DNA of 64,000 bases from the NCBI RefSeq assembly GCF_900142195.1, contig NZ_FRAB01000010.1, positions 62,001 through 126,000 of the forward strand. Direction: 5' to 3'. Made by a program: the position numbers and the translations under genes. The notes below the pieces were generated by a model that did no database searches, had not been told where the DNA came from, and saw only the letters and a program-made list of their open reading frames with translations. Position 1 is the stretch's first letter, and the number at the start of each line of letters is the position of its first letter. This stretch comes from Paraburkholderia terricola (GTDB lineage Bacteria > Pseudomonadota > Gammaproteobacteria > Burkholderiales > Burkholderiaceae). Below, piece after piece: positions 20,059 through 29,278 of this stretch.

Positions 20059-21801
20059 TTACTTTTTCATCGCCGCGCTTTGCGGATTCAGATTCGTCAG
20101 GCGGCCGCTTTCGGTACCCGCCGCTTCATCGATGACGGCATTGATCAAGGTCGGCTTGCCCGATGCGATCGCCTCGAGCAGCGCCTTCGTCAGTTCTTCC
20201 GGCGTGGTGGCGTTGTGGCCGATACCGCCGAATGCCTCGATCATCTTGTCGTAGCGCGCGCCCTTCACGAACACGGTCGGCGCGACGTCCTTGCCCCCGG
20301 TGGGGTTCACGTCGGTGCCGCGATACACGCCGTTGTTGTTGAACACGATCGTGCAAACCGGCAAGTCGTAACGGCAGATGGTTTCGAGTTCCATGCCGCT
20401 GAAGCCGAACGCGCTGTCGCCTTCGATCGCGACGACCTGCTTGCCGCTCGTCACCGCCGCGCCGATCGCGAAGCCCATGCCGATGCCCATGATTCCCCAC
20501 GTGCCCGAATCGAAGCGCTTGCGCGGCTCGTACATGTCGATGATGCTGCGCGCGTAGTCGAGCGTATTCGCGCCTTCGTTGACGACGTTGATGTCGGGGC
20601 GCGTCTTCAGCACATCGCGGATCGCCCGCAACGCGCTGTGGAAATTCATCGGCGACGGATTCTTGTCGAGCGTCGCGGCCATCTTCGCGAGATTCTTGTT
20701 CTTGCGTTCGGCGATCGCGCCCGTCCATTCCGTGCCCGGCTTCCTGAAGCCCGCATCGAGCCCGGCGCGCAGCGCCGCCACGCAGGAGCCGATGTCGCCG
20801 ATCACCGGCGCGGCAATCGCGACGTTGCTGTCGATTTCGGTCGGCGAAATATCCACCTGCACGAACTTCTTCGGCTCCGCGCCCCACGTCTTGCCCTTGC
20901 CATGCGAGAGCAGCCAGTTCAGGCGCGCGCCGATCAGCACGACCACGTCCGCTTCCAGCAGGACGAACGAGCGCGCCGCCGACGCCGATTGCTCGTGCGT
21001 ATCCGGCAACAGGCCCTTGGCCATCGACATCGGCAGATACGGAATGCCGCTTTGCTCGACGAACGCGCGAATCTCCGCGTCGGCCTGCGCGTAGGCCGCG
21101 CCCTTGCCGAGCAAGATCAGCGGACGCTTCGCGCTCTTCAACACATCGATCGCGCGCTTGACCGAGTCAGGCGCCGGCAATTGGCGCGGCGCGGCGTCGA
21201 CCACTTTGATCAGCGACTGCTGGGCCTTCACCGCATCGAGCGTTTGCGCGAGCAGCTTGGCCGGCAGGTCGAGATACACGCCGCCGGGACGCCCGGACAC
21301 CGCGGCGCGAATCGCGCGCGCCACGCCGACGCCGATGTCTTCCGCGTGCAGCACCCGATAGGCGGCCTTCGCGTAAGGCTTGGCCGCATTCAACTGGTCC
21401 ATTTCCTCGTAATCGCCTTGCTGCAGATCGACGATTTCACGCTCGCTCGAACCGCTGATCAGGATCATCGGGAAGCAGTTGGTCGTCGCGTTGGCGAGCG
21501 CCGTGAGGCCGTTCAGAAAGCCCGGCGCCGACACCGTCAAACAGATGCCCGGCTTCTGCGTCATGAAGCCGGCGATCGCCGCCGCGTTGCCCGCGTGCTG
21601 TTCATGACGAAAGCCGATGAAGCGCATGCCTTCCGCTTGCGCGAGCCGTGCGAGATCGGTGATGGGGATACCGACCAGGCCAAAGATGGTGTCGATGTCG
21701 TTCAGTTTCAGCGCGTCGATGACGAGATGGAATCCGTCGGTCGTCTCGGTCGCCTGTTGTTTCAATGTCTCTTCTACTGTCGTGCTGTCGGCTTCTGCCA
21801 T
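20059..21801 (-). CDS. oxc: Oxalyl-CoA decarboxylase (ThDP enzyme)
   Basis: Thiamine-diphosphate enzyme of 580 residues that decarboxylates oxalyl-CoA to formyl-CoA. The activating Glu lies in [13 protein letters not shown] near the N-terminus; the ThDP/Mg motif runs from [22 protein letters not shown] to NNNGVYRG. The family start [14 protein letters not shown] is reached from ATG 21801, preceded by GGAGGAGAG; the frame is open 57 bases further but without support. First gene of the oxc-frc block. A GTGATATAC-containing AT-rich element about 40 bp upstream may be the GntR target. Confidence 0.95.
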   Translation of the reverse strand: MAEADSTTVEETLKQQATETTDGFHLVIDALKLNDIDTIFGLVGIPITDLARLAQAEGMRFIGFRHEQHAGNAAAIAGFMTQKPGICLTVSAPGFLNGLTALANATTNCFPMILISGSSEREIVDLQQGDYEEMDQLNAAKPYAKAAYRVLHAEDIGVGVARAIRAAVSGRPGGVYLDLPAKLLAQTLDAVKAQQSLIKVVDAAPRQLPAPDSVKRAIDVLKSAKRPLILLGKGAAYAQADAEIRAFVEQSGIPYLPMSMAKGLLPDTHEQSASAARSFVLLEADVVVLIGARLNWLLSHGKGKTWGAEPKKFVQVDISPTEIDSNVAIAAPVIGDIGSCVAALRAGLDAGFRKPGTEWTGAIAERKNKNLAKMAATLDKNPSPMNFHSALRAIRDVLKTRPDINVVNEGANTLDYARSIIDMYEPRKRFDSGTWGIMGIGMGFAIGAAVTSGKQVVAIEGDSAFGFSGMELETICRYDLPVCTIVFNNNGVYRGTDVNPTGGKDVAPTVFVKGARYDKMIEAFGGIGHNATTPEELTKALLEAIASGKPTLINAVIDEAAGTESGRLTNLNPQSAAMKK

Positions 21802-22202
21802 GACGTCTCTCCTCCGTGACGGGGCGTTGTGTGGTTCGTGATATACAATATTCCACACACAGTATTAGTTCAAGCCTATTTTGCGGAAGAGATGGGATTG
21901 CTGCATTGCAGCTTGTACGCGAGGTCTGGATTTAAGGCGTATTCGGGGTAGAAGGTTTGCATTGCACAAACCACAAAGACGGCGTTTTTCTCTGTAGCGC
22001 CGGCGGGCGAGCGCCGGATGAAAGGAATTTGCAGGCTGCGTTGGTCGCGGGGTACGCCATGCCCGTGGACGCAAAAAAGCACCGCAACGCTCGACGCGTG
22101 ACAGTGCCTTTAGGGATGCTCTTCAGGGATTCTTATAGGTACGTGCCGACTGCTGGCTTGATACAGCTAGCGGCTACGCCGCCCCACCAACCAGCCGGAA
22201 GC
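21802..22202. other. Intergenic stretch between gntR and oxc
   Basis: About 400 bp with lower GC in its left part. It contains the candidate GntR site at 21838-21852 and presumably the oxc promoter. Short open frames on both strands have no recognisable family. No gene is supported. Confidence 0.5.
21838..21852. promoter_or_regulatory. Candidate GntR-FCD operator before oxc
   Basis: GTGATATACAATATT in an otherwise GC-rich region, 37-51 bp before the oxc start. The block GTGATATA recurs in reverse orientation before gntR itself (22987-23001). FadR/FCD regulators bind such AT-rich sites; binding is inferred. Confidence 0.4.
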
Positions 22203-22919
22203 TCAGTCGAGGAAATCGCAGTTGGCCTCGACAAACGCCGCCAGCTCGAGCGAATGCTGGCGCACGAGGCTCTCGACCAACTCGGTATCGCGCCGCTCCA
22301 ACGCCTCGATAATGCGCATGTGATCGACAATCGAGCGCGATGCCCGGTTGCTTTGCGAAATAGTCATTTTGCGGATCGCGCGGACGTGTACGAACAGATT
22401 CTTCATCGTGTCGAGCAGAATCTGCGATTGCGAGAGCTGCACGATCGCCTGATGAAACGCGATGTTCGCTTCCGAATACTCGTCGATATGCTCGGCCGGC
22501 GTGGTATCGCGGAAGTCATCGAACATGCGCCTGAGACCGGCAATCTCGCTCTCCGATGCGCGCCGCGTCGCCAGGCGCGCGGCCATGCTTTCGAGCGCCG
22601 CCCACATGTAGATCATGTCGACGATCTCTTTCTTCGTCTTGCGCTGAATGTAGATGCCGCGGCGCGGCACCGTGCGCAGAAAACCTTCCTGTTCGAGCAG
22701 CGTCATCGCTTCGCGAACCGGCGTGCGGCTTACGCCGAGCGCCTCCGTCAATTCTCTTTCGTCGAGCCGGATCTCTTCGCGCGAGCGATAGATGTCGGCT
22801 TCGGCAATCGCCTGCTTCAGCTTTGCGTAGGCCTGGTCGCGCAGCGAAGCCGTCGCGTTGATCGGCTCGAGCGTCAATGGCAACGCCATTGGGCGAACAT
22901 CGGTTTGCGTATCAGCCAT
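22203..22919 (-). CDS. GntR-family regulator, FCD subfamily
   Basis: Regulator of 238 residues: N-terminal winged helix with the GntR pattern DERELTEALGVSRTPVREAMTLLEQEGFL, then an all-helical FCD ligand domain with Asp/His metal-ligand positions (EYSEANIAFHQAIV, and SIVDHMRIIEAL near the C-terminus). FCD regulators usually respond to carboxylic acids. It lies between oxlT and oxc, so it is the probable regulator of oxalate catabolism, but whether activator or repressor cannot be read from the sequence. Confidence 0.88.
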   Translation of the reverse strand: MADTQTDVRPMALPLTLEPINATASLRDQAYAKLKQAIAEADIYRSREEIRLDERELTEALGVSRTPVREAMTLLEQEGFLRTVPRRGIYIQRKTKKEIVDMIYMWAALESMAARLATRRASESEIAGLRRMFDDFRDTTPAEHIDEYSEANIAFHQAIVQLSQSQILLDTMKNLFVHVRAIRKMTISQSNRASRSIVDHMRIIEALERRDTELVESLVRQHSLELAAFVEANCDFLD

Positions 22920-22986
22920 TGACAGTGCTTTCCAGGTTCAAGGTGGCCGTTGTCCGGGGCACCTGTGCTACTCATTGGGCTTTTTA

Positions 22987-23001
22987 TATACCATATATCA
23001 C
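22987..23001. promoter_or_regulatory. Candidate GntR-FCD operator before gntR
   Basis: TATACCATATATCAC, reading GTGATATATGGTATA on the other strand, about 68-82 bp before the gntR start. It shares GTGATATA with the element before oxc, consistent with autoregulation. Confidence 0.4.
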
Positions 23002-23100
23002 ATATCTACATAAGTCTAGTGAGTGCGATCCACGCGTATCGACAGACGTGCGGATGCCGCGCGGCCCGCGCTTTACCTATATGAAGAGGGAATGCGGAAA

Positions 23101-23132
23101 GCGACCCTTGCAGGCGAAGCTGCAAAGGTCGC
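23101..23132 (-). terminator. Strong hairpin after oxlT
   Basis: Stem GCGACC-TTGCAG / CTGCAA-GGTCGC with one internal mismatch and a 6-base loop, about 140 bp after the oxlT stop. Reading on the minus strand it is followed by TTTCC. It may separate oxlT from the gntR/oxc transcripts. Confidence 0.55.
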
Positions 23133-23272
23133 GACGCGGCGCTGTCGAATAACGCCGTGGAGGGTGTGTTGTCGCCGCCGCAGCTCACGCCACGATGGGA
23201 CATCACCTTCCGTTGAATCGTGAGCGAGCGACTACAGGCTCACGCGTTGACCCAGGCGAGAGCAGCCAATGG

Positions 23273-24580
23273 CTACGACCGCGCTTCCGCGACGACCACG
23301 CTGGCCGACGCGCTGGAACTGTTCTCGATCCAGCGCTTTCTCATTGGCGCGAGGATGAATTTCGCAGACACGGCCGCCGCGATCGACACCACCGCCGCCG
23401 AAATGAACACCGTGCTCCACCCGCCGTTCGCCGACAACACCGAGGCGATCGGCACCAGCATCGACGCAGTGCCCTTCGCGGTGTAAAGCGTGCCCGCGTT
23501 AGCGGCGGCGTATTTACTGCCGAACGTGTCCGCGCAGGTCGCCGGGAAGATCGAGAAGATCTCGCCCCAGCACAGGAACACGGCGGCCGCGAAGAACATG
23601 AACGCGTACGGGTTATGGCCGAATTCCATCAGCCCGAGCAGCGCGACGCCTTCGCCGAGAAAGATCATGAACATCGTGTTTTCGCGGCCGATTCGGTCCG
23701 ACAGAAAACCGCACAACGGACGCGTGAAGCCGTTGCACAGATTGTCGATCGACAGCGTCATCGTCAACAGCGGCAGCGTGATGCCCATCAAACTGACAGG
23801 CAGCTTGGCAAAGCCGTATTCCTTCGCGATGGGTCCAAGCTGCGCGGTCGCGATGATGCCGCCGGCGGCAACGAACACGAACATCAGATACAGCACCCAG
23901 AAGAGCGGCGAACGGATCATCTGGCCGGGCGTGTAGTCGATCTTGGTGGCGACCACGCGCTTGGCCGCGACTGCCGTTGCAGGCGGCTTCGGGCGTATCA
24001 GCATGGTGGCGAGCAGCAAAATGCAGACGCCCTGGAAAATGCCGAAGAACATGAACGTGTGCTCGTAGCCCGAGCGCTGAATCATGTTGGCGATCGGAAT
24101 CACGGTGACGGCCGCGCCCGCGCCGAAACCCGCCGCGGTCAAGCCGGCCGCGAGACCGCGCTTGTCGGGAAACCATTTGAGCGCCGTGCCGACACAGGTG
24201 CCGTACACGCAACCTGCGCCGATACCGGCGATCACCGCCGCGACGTAAAGCTCGGTGAGACTGCTTGCATGCGCGTCGATGATCCAGCCTAGCGCCGCGC
24301 ACAACGAGCCGCCGATCACAACGGGGCGCGGCCCGAACTTGTCGACGAGCCATCCTTCAACGGGCACGAGCCACGTTTCCGTGACGATGAAAATGGTGAA
24401 CGCCGTCTGAATCGCGGCCTGGCCCCAATGGTGCGCGTTGTCCATTGGTACGACGAACAGCGTCCACGCATATTGCAGATTCGCGACCAGCCCCATGCAC
24501 ACGATGCCGATTGCCAGTTGCACCCAGCGGTTATGCGTGAATGGCGCGGTGCCTCGCTGGGCTACGTTGGGATATCCCAT
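23273..24580 (-). CDS. oxlT: Oxalate/formate antiporter-like MFS transporter
   Basis: Inner-membrane permease of 435 residues with about twelve membrane segments. Family features include WTLFVVPMDNAHHW in the first half, GAGCVYGTCVGTALKWFPDKRGLAAGL with the MFS loop, and FSIFPATCADTFGSKYAAANAGTLYTAKG, which resembles the OxlT permease signature. It probably brings in oxalate (possibly in exchange for formate). ATG 24580 has AGGAGAG upstream. First gene of the oxalate run, divergent from a LysR gene whose palindrome lies in the shared intergenic region. Confidence 0.88.
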   Translation of the reverse strand: MGYPNVAQRGTAPFTHNRWVQLAIGIVCMGLVANLQYAWTLFVVPMDNAHHWGQAAIQTAFTIFIVTETWLVPVEGWLVDKFGPRPVVIGGSLCAALGWIIDAHASSLTELYVAAVIAGIGAGCVYGTCVGTALKWFPDKRGLAAGLTAAGFGAGAAVTVIPIANMIQRSGYEHTFMFFGIFQGVCILLLATMLIRPKPPATAVAAKRVVATKIDYTPGQMIRSPLFWVLYLMFVFVAAGGIIATAQLGPIAKEYGFAKLPVSLMGITLPLLTMTLSIDNLCNGFTRPLCGFLSDRIGRENTMFMIFLGEGVALLGLMEFGHNPYAFMFFAAAVFLCWGEIFSIFPATCADTFGSKYAAANAGTLYTAKGTASMLVPIASVLSANGGWSTVFISAAVVSIAAAVSAKFILAPMRKRWIENSSSASASVVVAEARS

Positions 24581-24829
24581 GTCTCCGTCTCTCCTGTGGA
24601 TTCCGTCGCGCTCGATCGGCGCGTTGGACTGACTGATCGAATTGCCTCATCGCCGTTTGATCTGCTGCGATGAGACGCCAATGGTCGGCCAGAGGAATTG
24701 CATTGATGAAAACCCTTGTCCCCGTTGACCGCGCGGCGACTGGAATAAAAGAGTTGCGCGGGCAGCAGGTCTGAAGGCATGCTGCGCGAGAACAGCAATC
24801 AGCGAAAGTTAAAACATTTTATGGTTTGC

Positions 24830-24845
24830 ATTAGGTATCCCTAAT
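24830..24845. promoter_or_regulatory. LysR-type palindrome between oxlT and lysR
   Basis: ATTAGG-TATC-CCTAAT, a perfect inverted repeat that contains a T-N11-A core, 31-47 bp before the LysR gene start. This is the usual position for an autoregulatory LysR box that also serves the divergent gene (oxlT). Confidence 0.6.
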
Positions 24846-24876
24846 ACGTGGGGTTTGCCCTTACTGAGTAACGTCC

Positions 24877-25845
24877 ATGAGAAACGCGACGCTGCGCCAA
24901 CTGAAGATCTTCGAGACGGTCGCCCGGCACCTGAGTTTTTCGCGTGCCGCCGATGAACTGTGCCTCACGCAGCCCGCCGTCTCCACCCAGGTCAAGCAAC
25001 TCGAAGAGCATGCCGGTCTCGCGCTATTCGAGCAACTCGGCAAAAAAATCTATCTGACGCCGGCGGGCTCGGAAATGCTTCACTACGCGCGCTCGATCAT
25101 CGAACAGTTCCGGGAAATGGACGGTGCGATGGGCCGCTTGCAAGGCATCGCGGGCGGTCAGCTCAACATCGCGGTAATCAGCGCGGGCGATTATTTTTTC
25201 CCGCGCCTGTTAGGCGAATTCACGCGGCGCAATGAAGGCGTGCGACTCAATCTCGCGGTGCACAATCGCGAGGGACTGCTGCAACAACTCACGCACAACC
25301 TGACCGATCTGGCGATCATGGTGCGTCCGCCGCTCGATCTCGACACGCGCAACGAATCGTTCGCGCCGCATCCTTATGTCATCGTTGCGCCGCCCAGGCA
25401 TCCGCTGGTCGGCAAGAAGCGCATTGCGCTTTCGACACTCTGCAAGGAGCCGTTCATTGTTCGCGAGAAGGGCTCGGACACCTGGCATTCAATGGAAGAG
25501 GGTTTTGCCGGCGGCATGGGGCGCCTCAACATCGCCATGGAAATCCGCAGCACCGAGACGATCAAGCAGGCCGTGATTGCCGGCATGGGTCTCGCGTTTC
25601 TGTCCGCGCATACCATCAGCCTCGAATTGCAGGTCGGCAATCTCGCGGTGCTGGATGTGGTCGGCTTTCCCCTGATGCTCGACTGGTACGTGGTGCATCG
25701 CAAGAACAAGCGCTTGCCGCCGGTGGCCGCGGCGTTCAAGGACTTTCTGATCAGCGAAGGCGCGGCGCGCATCGCCCAGATCACTCACATCGACGCAGAC
25801 CTGCTGCATGGGCAGTCCGAAAGTATCTTGAGGGCGACGGTTTAG
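24877..25845 (+). CDS. LysR-family regulator (CbbR-like), divergent from oxlT
   Basis: Regulator of 322 residues with an N-terminal winged helix (LRQLKIFETVARHLSFSRAADELCLTQPAVSTQVKQLE), then the two-lobed effector domain. The HTH and linker (FEQLGKKIYLTPAGSEML) resemble CbbR-type regulators, which sense metabolites in carbon assimilation. It is divergent from oxlT with a T-N11-A palindrome in between, so control of oxalate uptake or downstream assimilation is likely. Confidence 0.88.
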   Translation: MRNATLRQLKIFETVARHLSFSRAADELCLTQPAVSTQVKQLEEHAGLALFEQLGKKIYLTPAGSEMLHYARSIIEQFREMDGAMGRLQGIAGGQLNIAVISAGDYFFPRLLGEFTRRNEGVRLNLAVHNREGLLQQLTHNLTDLAIMVRPPLDLDTRNESFAPHPYVIVAPPRHPLVGKKRIALSTLCKEPFIVREKGSDTWHSMEEGFAGGMGRLNIAMEIRSTETIKQAVIAGMGLAFLSAHTISLELQVGNLAVLDVVGFPLMLDWYVVHRKNKRLPPVAAAFKDFLISEGAARIAQITHIDADLLHGQSESILRATV

Positions 25846-25964
25846 GGGCGTGCATTTCGGGCTGCATAAACAAAACACTATCGTCATTCACAATAACTTT
25901 AACTGTTGTTTATTCGCCGTCGCTTTTATTCTGGGTTCATGCCACCTGTCTGAAGGAGACGATC

Positions 25965-26354
25965 ATGAACCCCTCTCAATTCGACGCTCACGACAGCGCG
26001 CTCGATGCCGACATCCAGGCGCAACTGTGCGCCTATAACACCGCTTTCGATGAACTCGGCCTGCGCTTTCGTTGGGACGCCCACACGCTGACGTCGCTGG
26101 CCGCAATCGACGGCGAGCAGGCGCGGATCGCCGCTTACATCGAAGCGCACCATGCCCATTTGCTGAATGCGTACAGCGCGGAGTTTCTGAGCCGCGCGAT
26201 TCTCGAGAAAAAGAACGCGCGCTATCCGGCGTGCCTCGCGACGCGAGTCGAAAACGCACAGCATGTGAACCACGCGACACGTCCGTCACAAACGACCAAC
26301 CGTCGCGAGCACCTGTCGTACGGCGTGGAACTGCCGGCGCTGGCGGGCGTTTAA
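25965..26354 (+). CDS. Hypothetical protein, 129 residues
   Basis: Soluble, His- and Ala-rich protein with AAGGAG nine bases before its ATG. It has no signal peptide, membrane segment or family I recognise. The N-terminal part is helical and acidic (DAHDSALDADIQAQLCAYN), the C-terminal 40 residues are polar. The codon use matches neighbouring genes. It is monocistronic as far as visible, between the LysR gene and the beta-lactamase gene. Confidence 0.6.
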   Translation: MNPSQFDAHDSALDADIQAQLCAYNTAFDELGLRFRWDAHTLTSLAAIDGEQARIAAYIEAHHAHLLNAYSAEFLSRAILEKKNARYPACLATRVENAQHVNHATRPSQTTNRREHLSYGVELPALAGV

Positions 26355-26466
26355 CGGCAGCGCGCGCTGGCGCACATTGGCTCATCAGCACGGAACCGCG
26401 TGCTGCTTGCGTCGGGCCGTCTAAAGCAAGCACGTTCGCTGCGCGCCTGATAGGCCCGTTCGCCCG

Positions 26467-27408
26467 TCAAGCCTGAACCGACGCCACCACCAGCGCGCCC
26501 ACATTCGCAATCGCCGCATTGCAGCGCGCCGCATTGCCGCTCGTTTCGGTCAGATAGACGGCCACGAGAACCGGACCGCGTCCCGGCGGCCACAGAATCG
26601 CCACGTCGTTCGCGGTGCCGCGATCGCCCGTGCCGGTTTTGTCGCCGACGCCCCAATCCTTCGGCAGCTTCGCGCGAATCCGTGCGCCGCCCGTCTCGTT
26701 GGCGGCGAGCCACGCCAGCAATTGCGCCTTCGACGACGACGACAAACGCTCGCCCAACACAAGCTCGCGCAGATTGCCGAGCATCGCGTTGGGCGTGGTC
26801 GTGTCGCGCGGATCGCCGGGAATGGCTTCGTTCAAGGTCGGCTCGTTGCGATCGAGCCGCGTGATGCCGTCGCCCAGACTGCGCGCGAATGCCGTCAATC
26901 CCGCCGGACCGCCCATGCTCGCGAGCAACAGATTGGCCGCCGTGTTGTCGCTGAGCGTGATCGCCGCCTTGCACAATTGCGCGACGCTCATGCCGGCCTC
27001 ACCGGTACGCTCGCGGATGTGTTGGCTCGTGGCCGGCGAATACGACACGAGATCGCGTTGAGAGAACACGATGCGCCGCTGCAAATCCTCCTGCCCGCGA
27101 TCCGTGCGTGCCAGCACGGCCGCCGCCGCCAGCAATTTGAAGGTGCTGCACATCGGAAAGCGTTCATCGGTGCGCAAGCCGGCATTCAAGCCCGACGTCG
27201 TATCGACAATCGACACGCCCAGTCGCCCACCACTTTCCGCCTCGATGTCCTTGAGCCGTTGACGAATCACATCCGCCTTGGCCAAGCCACGCCCCGGCGC
27301 CGTCGCGCCTGTCTTCACCACTTTCGCGAACGCGCCGGCACTGCCAACCGCAACCCCAGCTATCGACGCACCCAGCAATGCACCCGCGAATTTCCGTCTG
27401 GTTATCAT
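26467..27408 (-). CDS. Class A beta-lactamase with Tat signal
   Basis: Serine beta-lactamase of 313 residues for periplasmic penicillin/cephalosporin hydrolysis. Active-site motifs are all present: S-x-x-K as CSTFK (Ser about 88), SDN in LSDNTAAN, the omega-loop Glu in NEPTLNEA, and KTG in DKTGTGD. The N-terminus ITRRKFAGALLG is a twin-arginine signal, as in Burkholderia PenA-type enzymes. Cys precedes the catalytic Ser, but position 238 (Ambler) is Gly, so the disulfide of class A carbapenemases is not possible. ATG 27408 follows AAGGAG. Divergent from its LysR partner across 99 bp. Confidence 0.93.
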   Translation of the reverse strand: MITRRKFAGALLGASIAGVAVGSAGAFAKVVKTGATAPGRGLAKADVIRQRLKDIEAESGGRLGVSIVDTTSGLNAGLRTDERFPMCSTFKLLAAAAVLARTDRGQEDLQRRIVFSQRDLVSYSPATSQHIRERTGEAGMSVAQLCKAAITLSDNTAANLLLASMGGPAGLTAFARSLGDGITRLDRNEPTLNEAIPGDPRDTTTPNAMLGNLRELVLGERLSSSSKAQLLAWLAANETGGARIRAKLPKDWGVGDKTGTGDRGTANDVAILWPPGRGPVLVAVYLTETSGNAARCNAAIANVGALVVASVQA

Positions 27409-27507
27409 TTGCCGCTCCTTGTGTGAGCCGCAACTATCGGTTTTCCGCGAGCCGCTGACAAACGATGATAAGTTAGCCGACCCACAAGAAAATCTTATGC
27501 CTTCGCC
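27409..27507. promoter_or_regulatory. Divergent bla/ampR-type promoter region
   Basis: The 99-bp gap between the beta-lactamase and its LysR regulator must hold both promoters and an AmpR/PenR site. ATAAG and CTTAT half-sites are present at the right side, but I could not assign the operator precisely. Confidence 0.45.
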
Positions 27508-28425
27508 ATGAGACCTTACCTCCCGTTGAACGCGCTGCGCGCCTTCGAATCGTCCGCGCGGCATTTGAGCTTCACGCGCGCCGCGTTTGAACTGAACGTC
27601 ACCCAGGCGGCCGTCAGCCAGCAGGTCAGAATGTTGGAAGAGCGCCTGGGCACCGCGCTCTTCAAGCGCCTGCCGCGCGGCCTCGCGATGACCGACGAAG
27701 GACTCGCGCTGCGCCCGGTCCTCACCGACGCGTTCGATCGCATCGAGGCCGTGCTCAAGCGCTTCGAAGGCGGCCACTTTCACGAAGTATTGACGGTCGG
27801 CGTGGTCGGCACGTTCGCGGTGGGCTGGCTGATGCCGCGCCTCAAATCGTTTCGCGACGCGCATCCGTTCGTCGAATTGCGGCTGCTGACGAATAACAAT
27901 CGGGTCGACCTCGCCACCGAGGGCCTCGACTTCGCGATCCGCTTCGGCGACGGCACGTGGCCCGGCTCGCTCGCGACCCGGCTGCTCGATGCGCCGCTCG
28001 CGCTGCTGTGCACGCCTGAAATCGCCGCGCGTCTATCGGCGCCGGAGGACCTCATCAACGAAACCTTGCTGCGTTCCTATCGCGCCGACGACTGGATGAG
28101 CTGGTTCACCGCAGCCGGCATTCCGCCGCGGCCGATTCGCGGACCCGTGTTCGATTCGTCGCGGCTGATGGTGGAAGCGGCGATGCAGGGAGCGGGTATC
28201 GCACTCGCGCCCGCGTTGATGTTCGATCACGAGATCAACACCGGGCGGCTAGTGCGCCCCTTCGAGGTGGAAGTGCATGCAGGCAGTTACTGGCTCACAG
28301 GATTGAAGGGCAAACCGATGACGCCGGCCATGCTGCAGTTCAGTCAGTGGATCGTCGGGGAAGCGGCCTCGGGTGGACAAACCCGGCAAACCCGGCAAAC
28401 CCCGCAATACCCGCAAAGCGCTTAG
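27508..28425 (+). CDS. AmpR/PenR-like LysR regulator of the beta-lactamase
   Basis: LysR-type regulator of 305 residues. RPYLPLNALRAFESSARHLSFTRAAFELNVTQAAVSQQV is a typical AmpR/GcvA N-terminus, and the effector domain contains NRVDLATEGLDFAIRFGDG as in AmpR. Divergent coupling to a class A beta-lactamase is the classic arrangement for inducible control by muropeptides; inducibility itself is inferred. The C-terminus ends in a Gln/Thr-rich tail coded by short repeats (CCCGGCAAA), which is unlike the family. Confidence 0.88.
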   Translation: MRPYLPLNALRAFESSARHLSFTRAAFELNVTQAAVSQQVRMLEERLGTALFKRLPRGLAMTDEGLALRPVLTDAFDRIEAVLKRFEGGHFHEVLTVGVVGTFAVGWLMPRLKSFRDAHPFVELRLLTNNNRVDLATEGLDFAIRFGDGTWPGSLATRLLDAPLALLCTPEIAARLSAPEDLINETLLRSYRADDWMSWFTAAGIPPRPIRGPVFDSSRLMVEAAMQGAGIALAPALMFDHEINTGRLVRPFEVEVHAGSYWLTGLKGKPMTPAMLQFSQWIVGEAASGGQTRQTRQTPQYPQSA

Positions 28426-28676
28426 GCAAGCGCCCTGCGCAGATGGCCGTTCATTGCAGGCCGCTCGGCTTGCGGCGGGAACACGTTCCACGAACCGTCG
28501 TCATGGCGAAAGAAGAAGATCGACAGCAAGCCGCCCGGCCGCAGCGCTTCCACGCAAACGTAACGCTGATGTTGCGAAGCGCGGTGGCAAAACTGCACGA
28601 CGCGCGCGGGCATCGAGGGGGTCGGTGCGAGCCATTTGTCGACGGCCCAGTGCAAGGTTTTTTCCGCTGCTGACAT
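28422..28676 (-). CDS. Hypothetical protein downstream of LRAT-domain gene
   Basis: Eighty-four-residue soluble protein, overlapping the end of the convergent LysR gene by 4 bp. It begins SAAEKTLHWAVDKWLAP and has a central beta-rich part (YVCVEALRPGGLLSIFFFRHDDGSWNVFPP). A TCAAGGAGAA ribosome site precedes ATG 28676. It follows the LRAT gene by 46 bp on the same strand and is probably cotranscribed. No family recognised. Confidence 0.65.
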   Translation of the reverse strand: MSAAEKTLHWAVDKWLAPTPSMPARVVQFCHRASQHQRYVCVEALRPGGLLSIFFFRHDDGSWNVFPPQAERPAMNGHLRRALA

Positions 28677-28722
28677 GACGTTCTCCTTGAATCGTTGAAT
28701 GCCTGAATGCTTTCCTGCTGGT

Positions 28723-29220
28723 TCACATCAACTGAGCGGCAACCGGAGCACCGTGAGTGCCCTTCGCTCCACTTTCGACAAAAGCCTTCACGAGACACAC
28801 CAGCGCGAGCACGCCAACGCGCGGATGCCGCAAGCAGCAATGCACCTGTTCGCTACGGCTTTCGCCGAGCAGGCACCACGCGCAGAAGTGCTCGCAGTTA
28901 TTGGTCAGCAGGCGATAGTGGTTTTCGCCGAGACGGGAGCGCGCACGGCGCACCGCTTCATCGCCGACGTAGCGAGCGCTCGGCGCGGCGCGCACCGCCA
29001 GCGGATGACCGGCGGCGAAGCGTTCCAATTCCACTTCCTCGACCGGGCCGCGATGCGCCGAACCTGCGAAGCCCGAGTAATGCACCACGCGGCCATTGCC
29101 CACATAAATGCCGTGGTGTTCGTAACCGCGCCGTTGCGTGACGAGGTGCGCGCCGATCGGCAGGTCGATGGTCGATTCATCGCCGCCTTCGCTGCTCGTC
29201 TGAAGAAGATCGGTGTTCAT
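28723..29220 (-). CDS. LRAT-like (NlpC/P60 superfamily) domain protein
   Basis: A 165-residue protein with the circularly permuted papain-like LRAT fold: catalytic His in YEHHGIYVGNGRVVHYSGF and nucleophile Cys in the NNCEHFC motif. LRAT-type proteins are acyltransferases or thiol hydrolases acting on lipids or amides. A hydrophobic segment follows (VGVLALVCLVKAFVE), suggesting membrane association. ATG 29220 has GAGG upstream. A weak sigma-54-type promoter (29262-29278) lies just before it, divergent from the leader-peptide gene at 29680, so it may belong to the peptide-export regulon. Role unknown. Confidence 0.82.
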   Translation of the reverse strand: MNTDLLQTSSEGGDESTIDLPIGAHLVTQRRGYEHHGIYVGNGRVVHYSGFAGSAHRGPVEEVELERFAAGHPLAVRAAPSARYVGDEAVRRARSRLGENHYRLLTNNCEHFCAWCLLGESRSEQVHCCLRHPRVGVLALVCLVKAFVESGAKGTHGAPVAAQLM

Positions 29221-29261
29221 GGCTGGCCTCGCTTCGATTTCCAACACTGTTGCGAGGTTAT

Positions 29262-29278
29262 TTGCATCATCCGGGCCA
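29262..29278 (-). promoter_or_regulatory. Possible sigma-54 promoter for LRAT gene
   Basis: TGGCCC-GGATG-ATGCAA on the minus strand, about 42 bp before the LRAT start. The GG and GC are correctly spaced; the -24 box deviates at one position. Supported mainly by its neighbours. Confidence 0.4.

Larger units (their letters stand above)
22920..23272. other. Intergenic stretch between oxlT and gntR
   Basis: About 350 bp without a supported gene. It carries the AT-rich gntR promoter with the candidate site at 22987-23001 and a strong hairpin at 23101-23132. Confidence 0.5.

Noticed and set aside
18774..21819. Long plus-strand frames opposite frc2 and oxc
   Set aside because: Antisense shadows with arginine-rich translation and no recognisable family; the minus-strand enzymes are clear.
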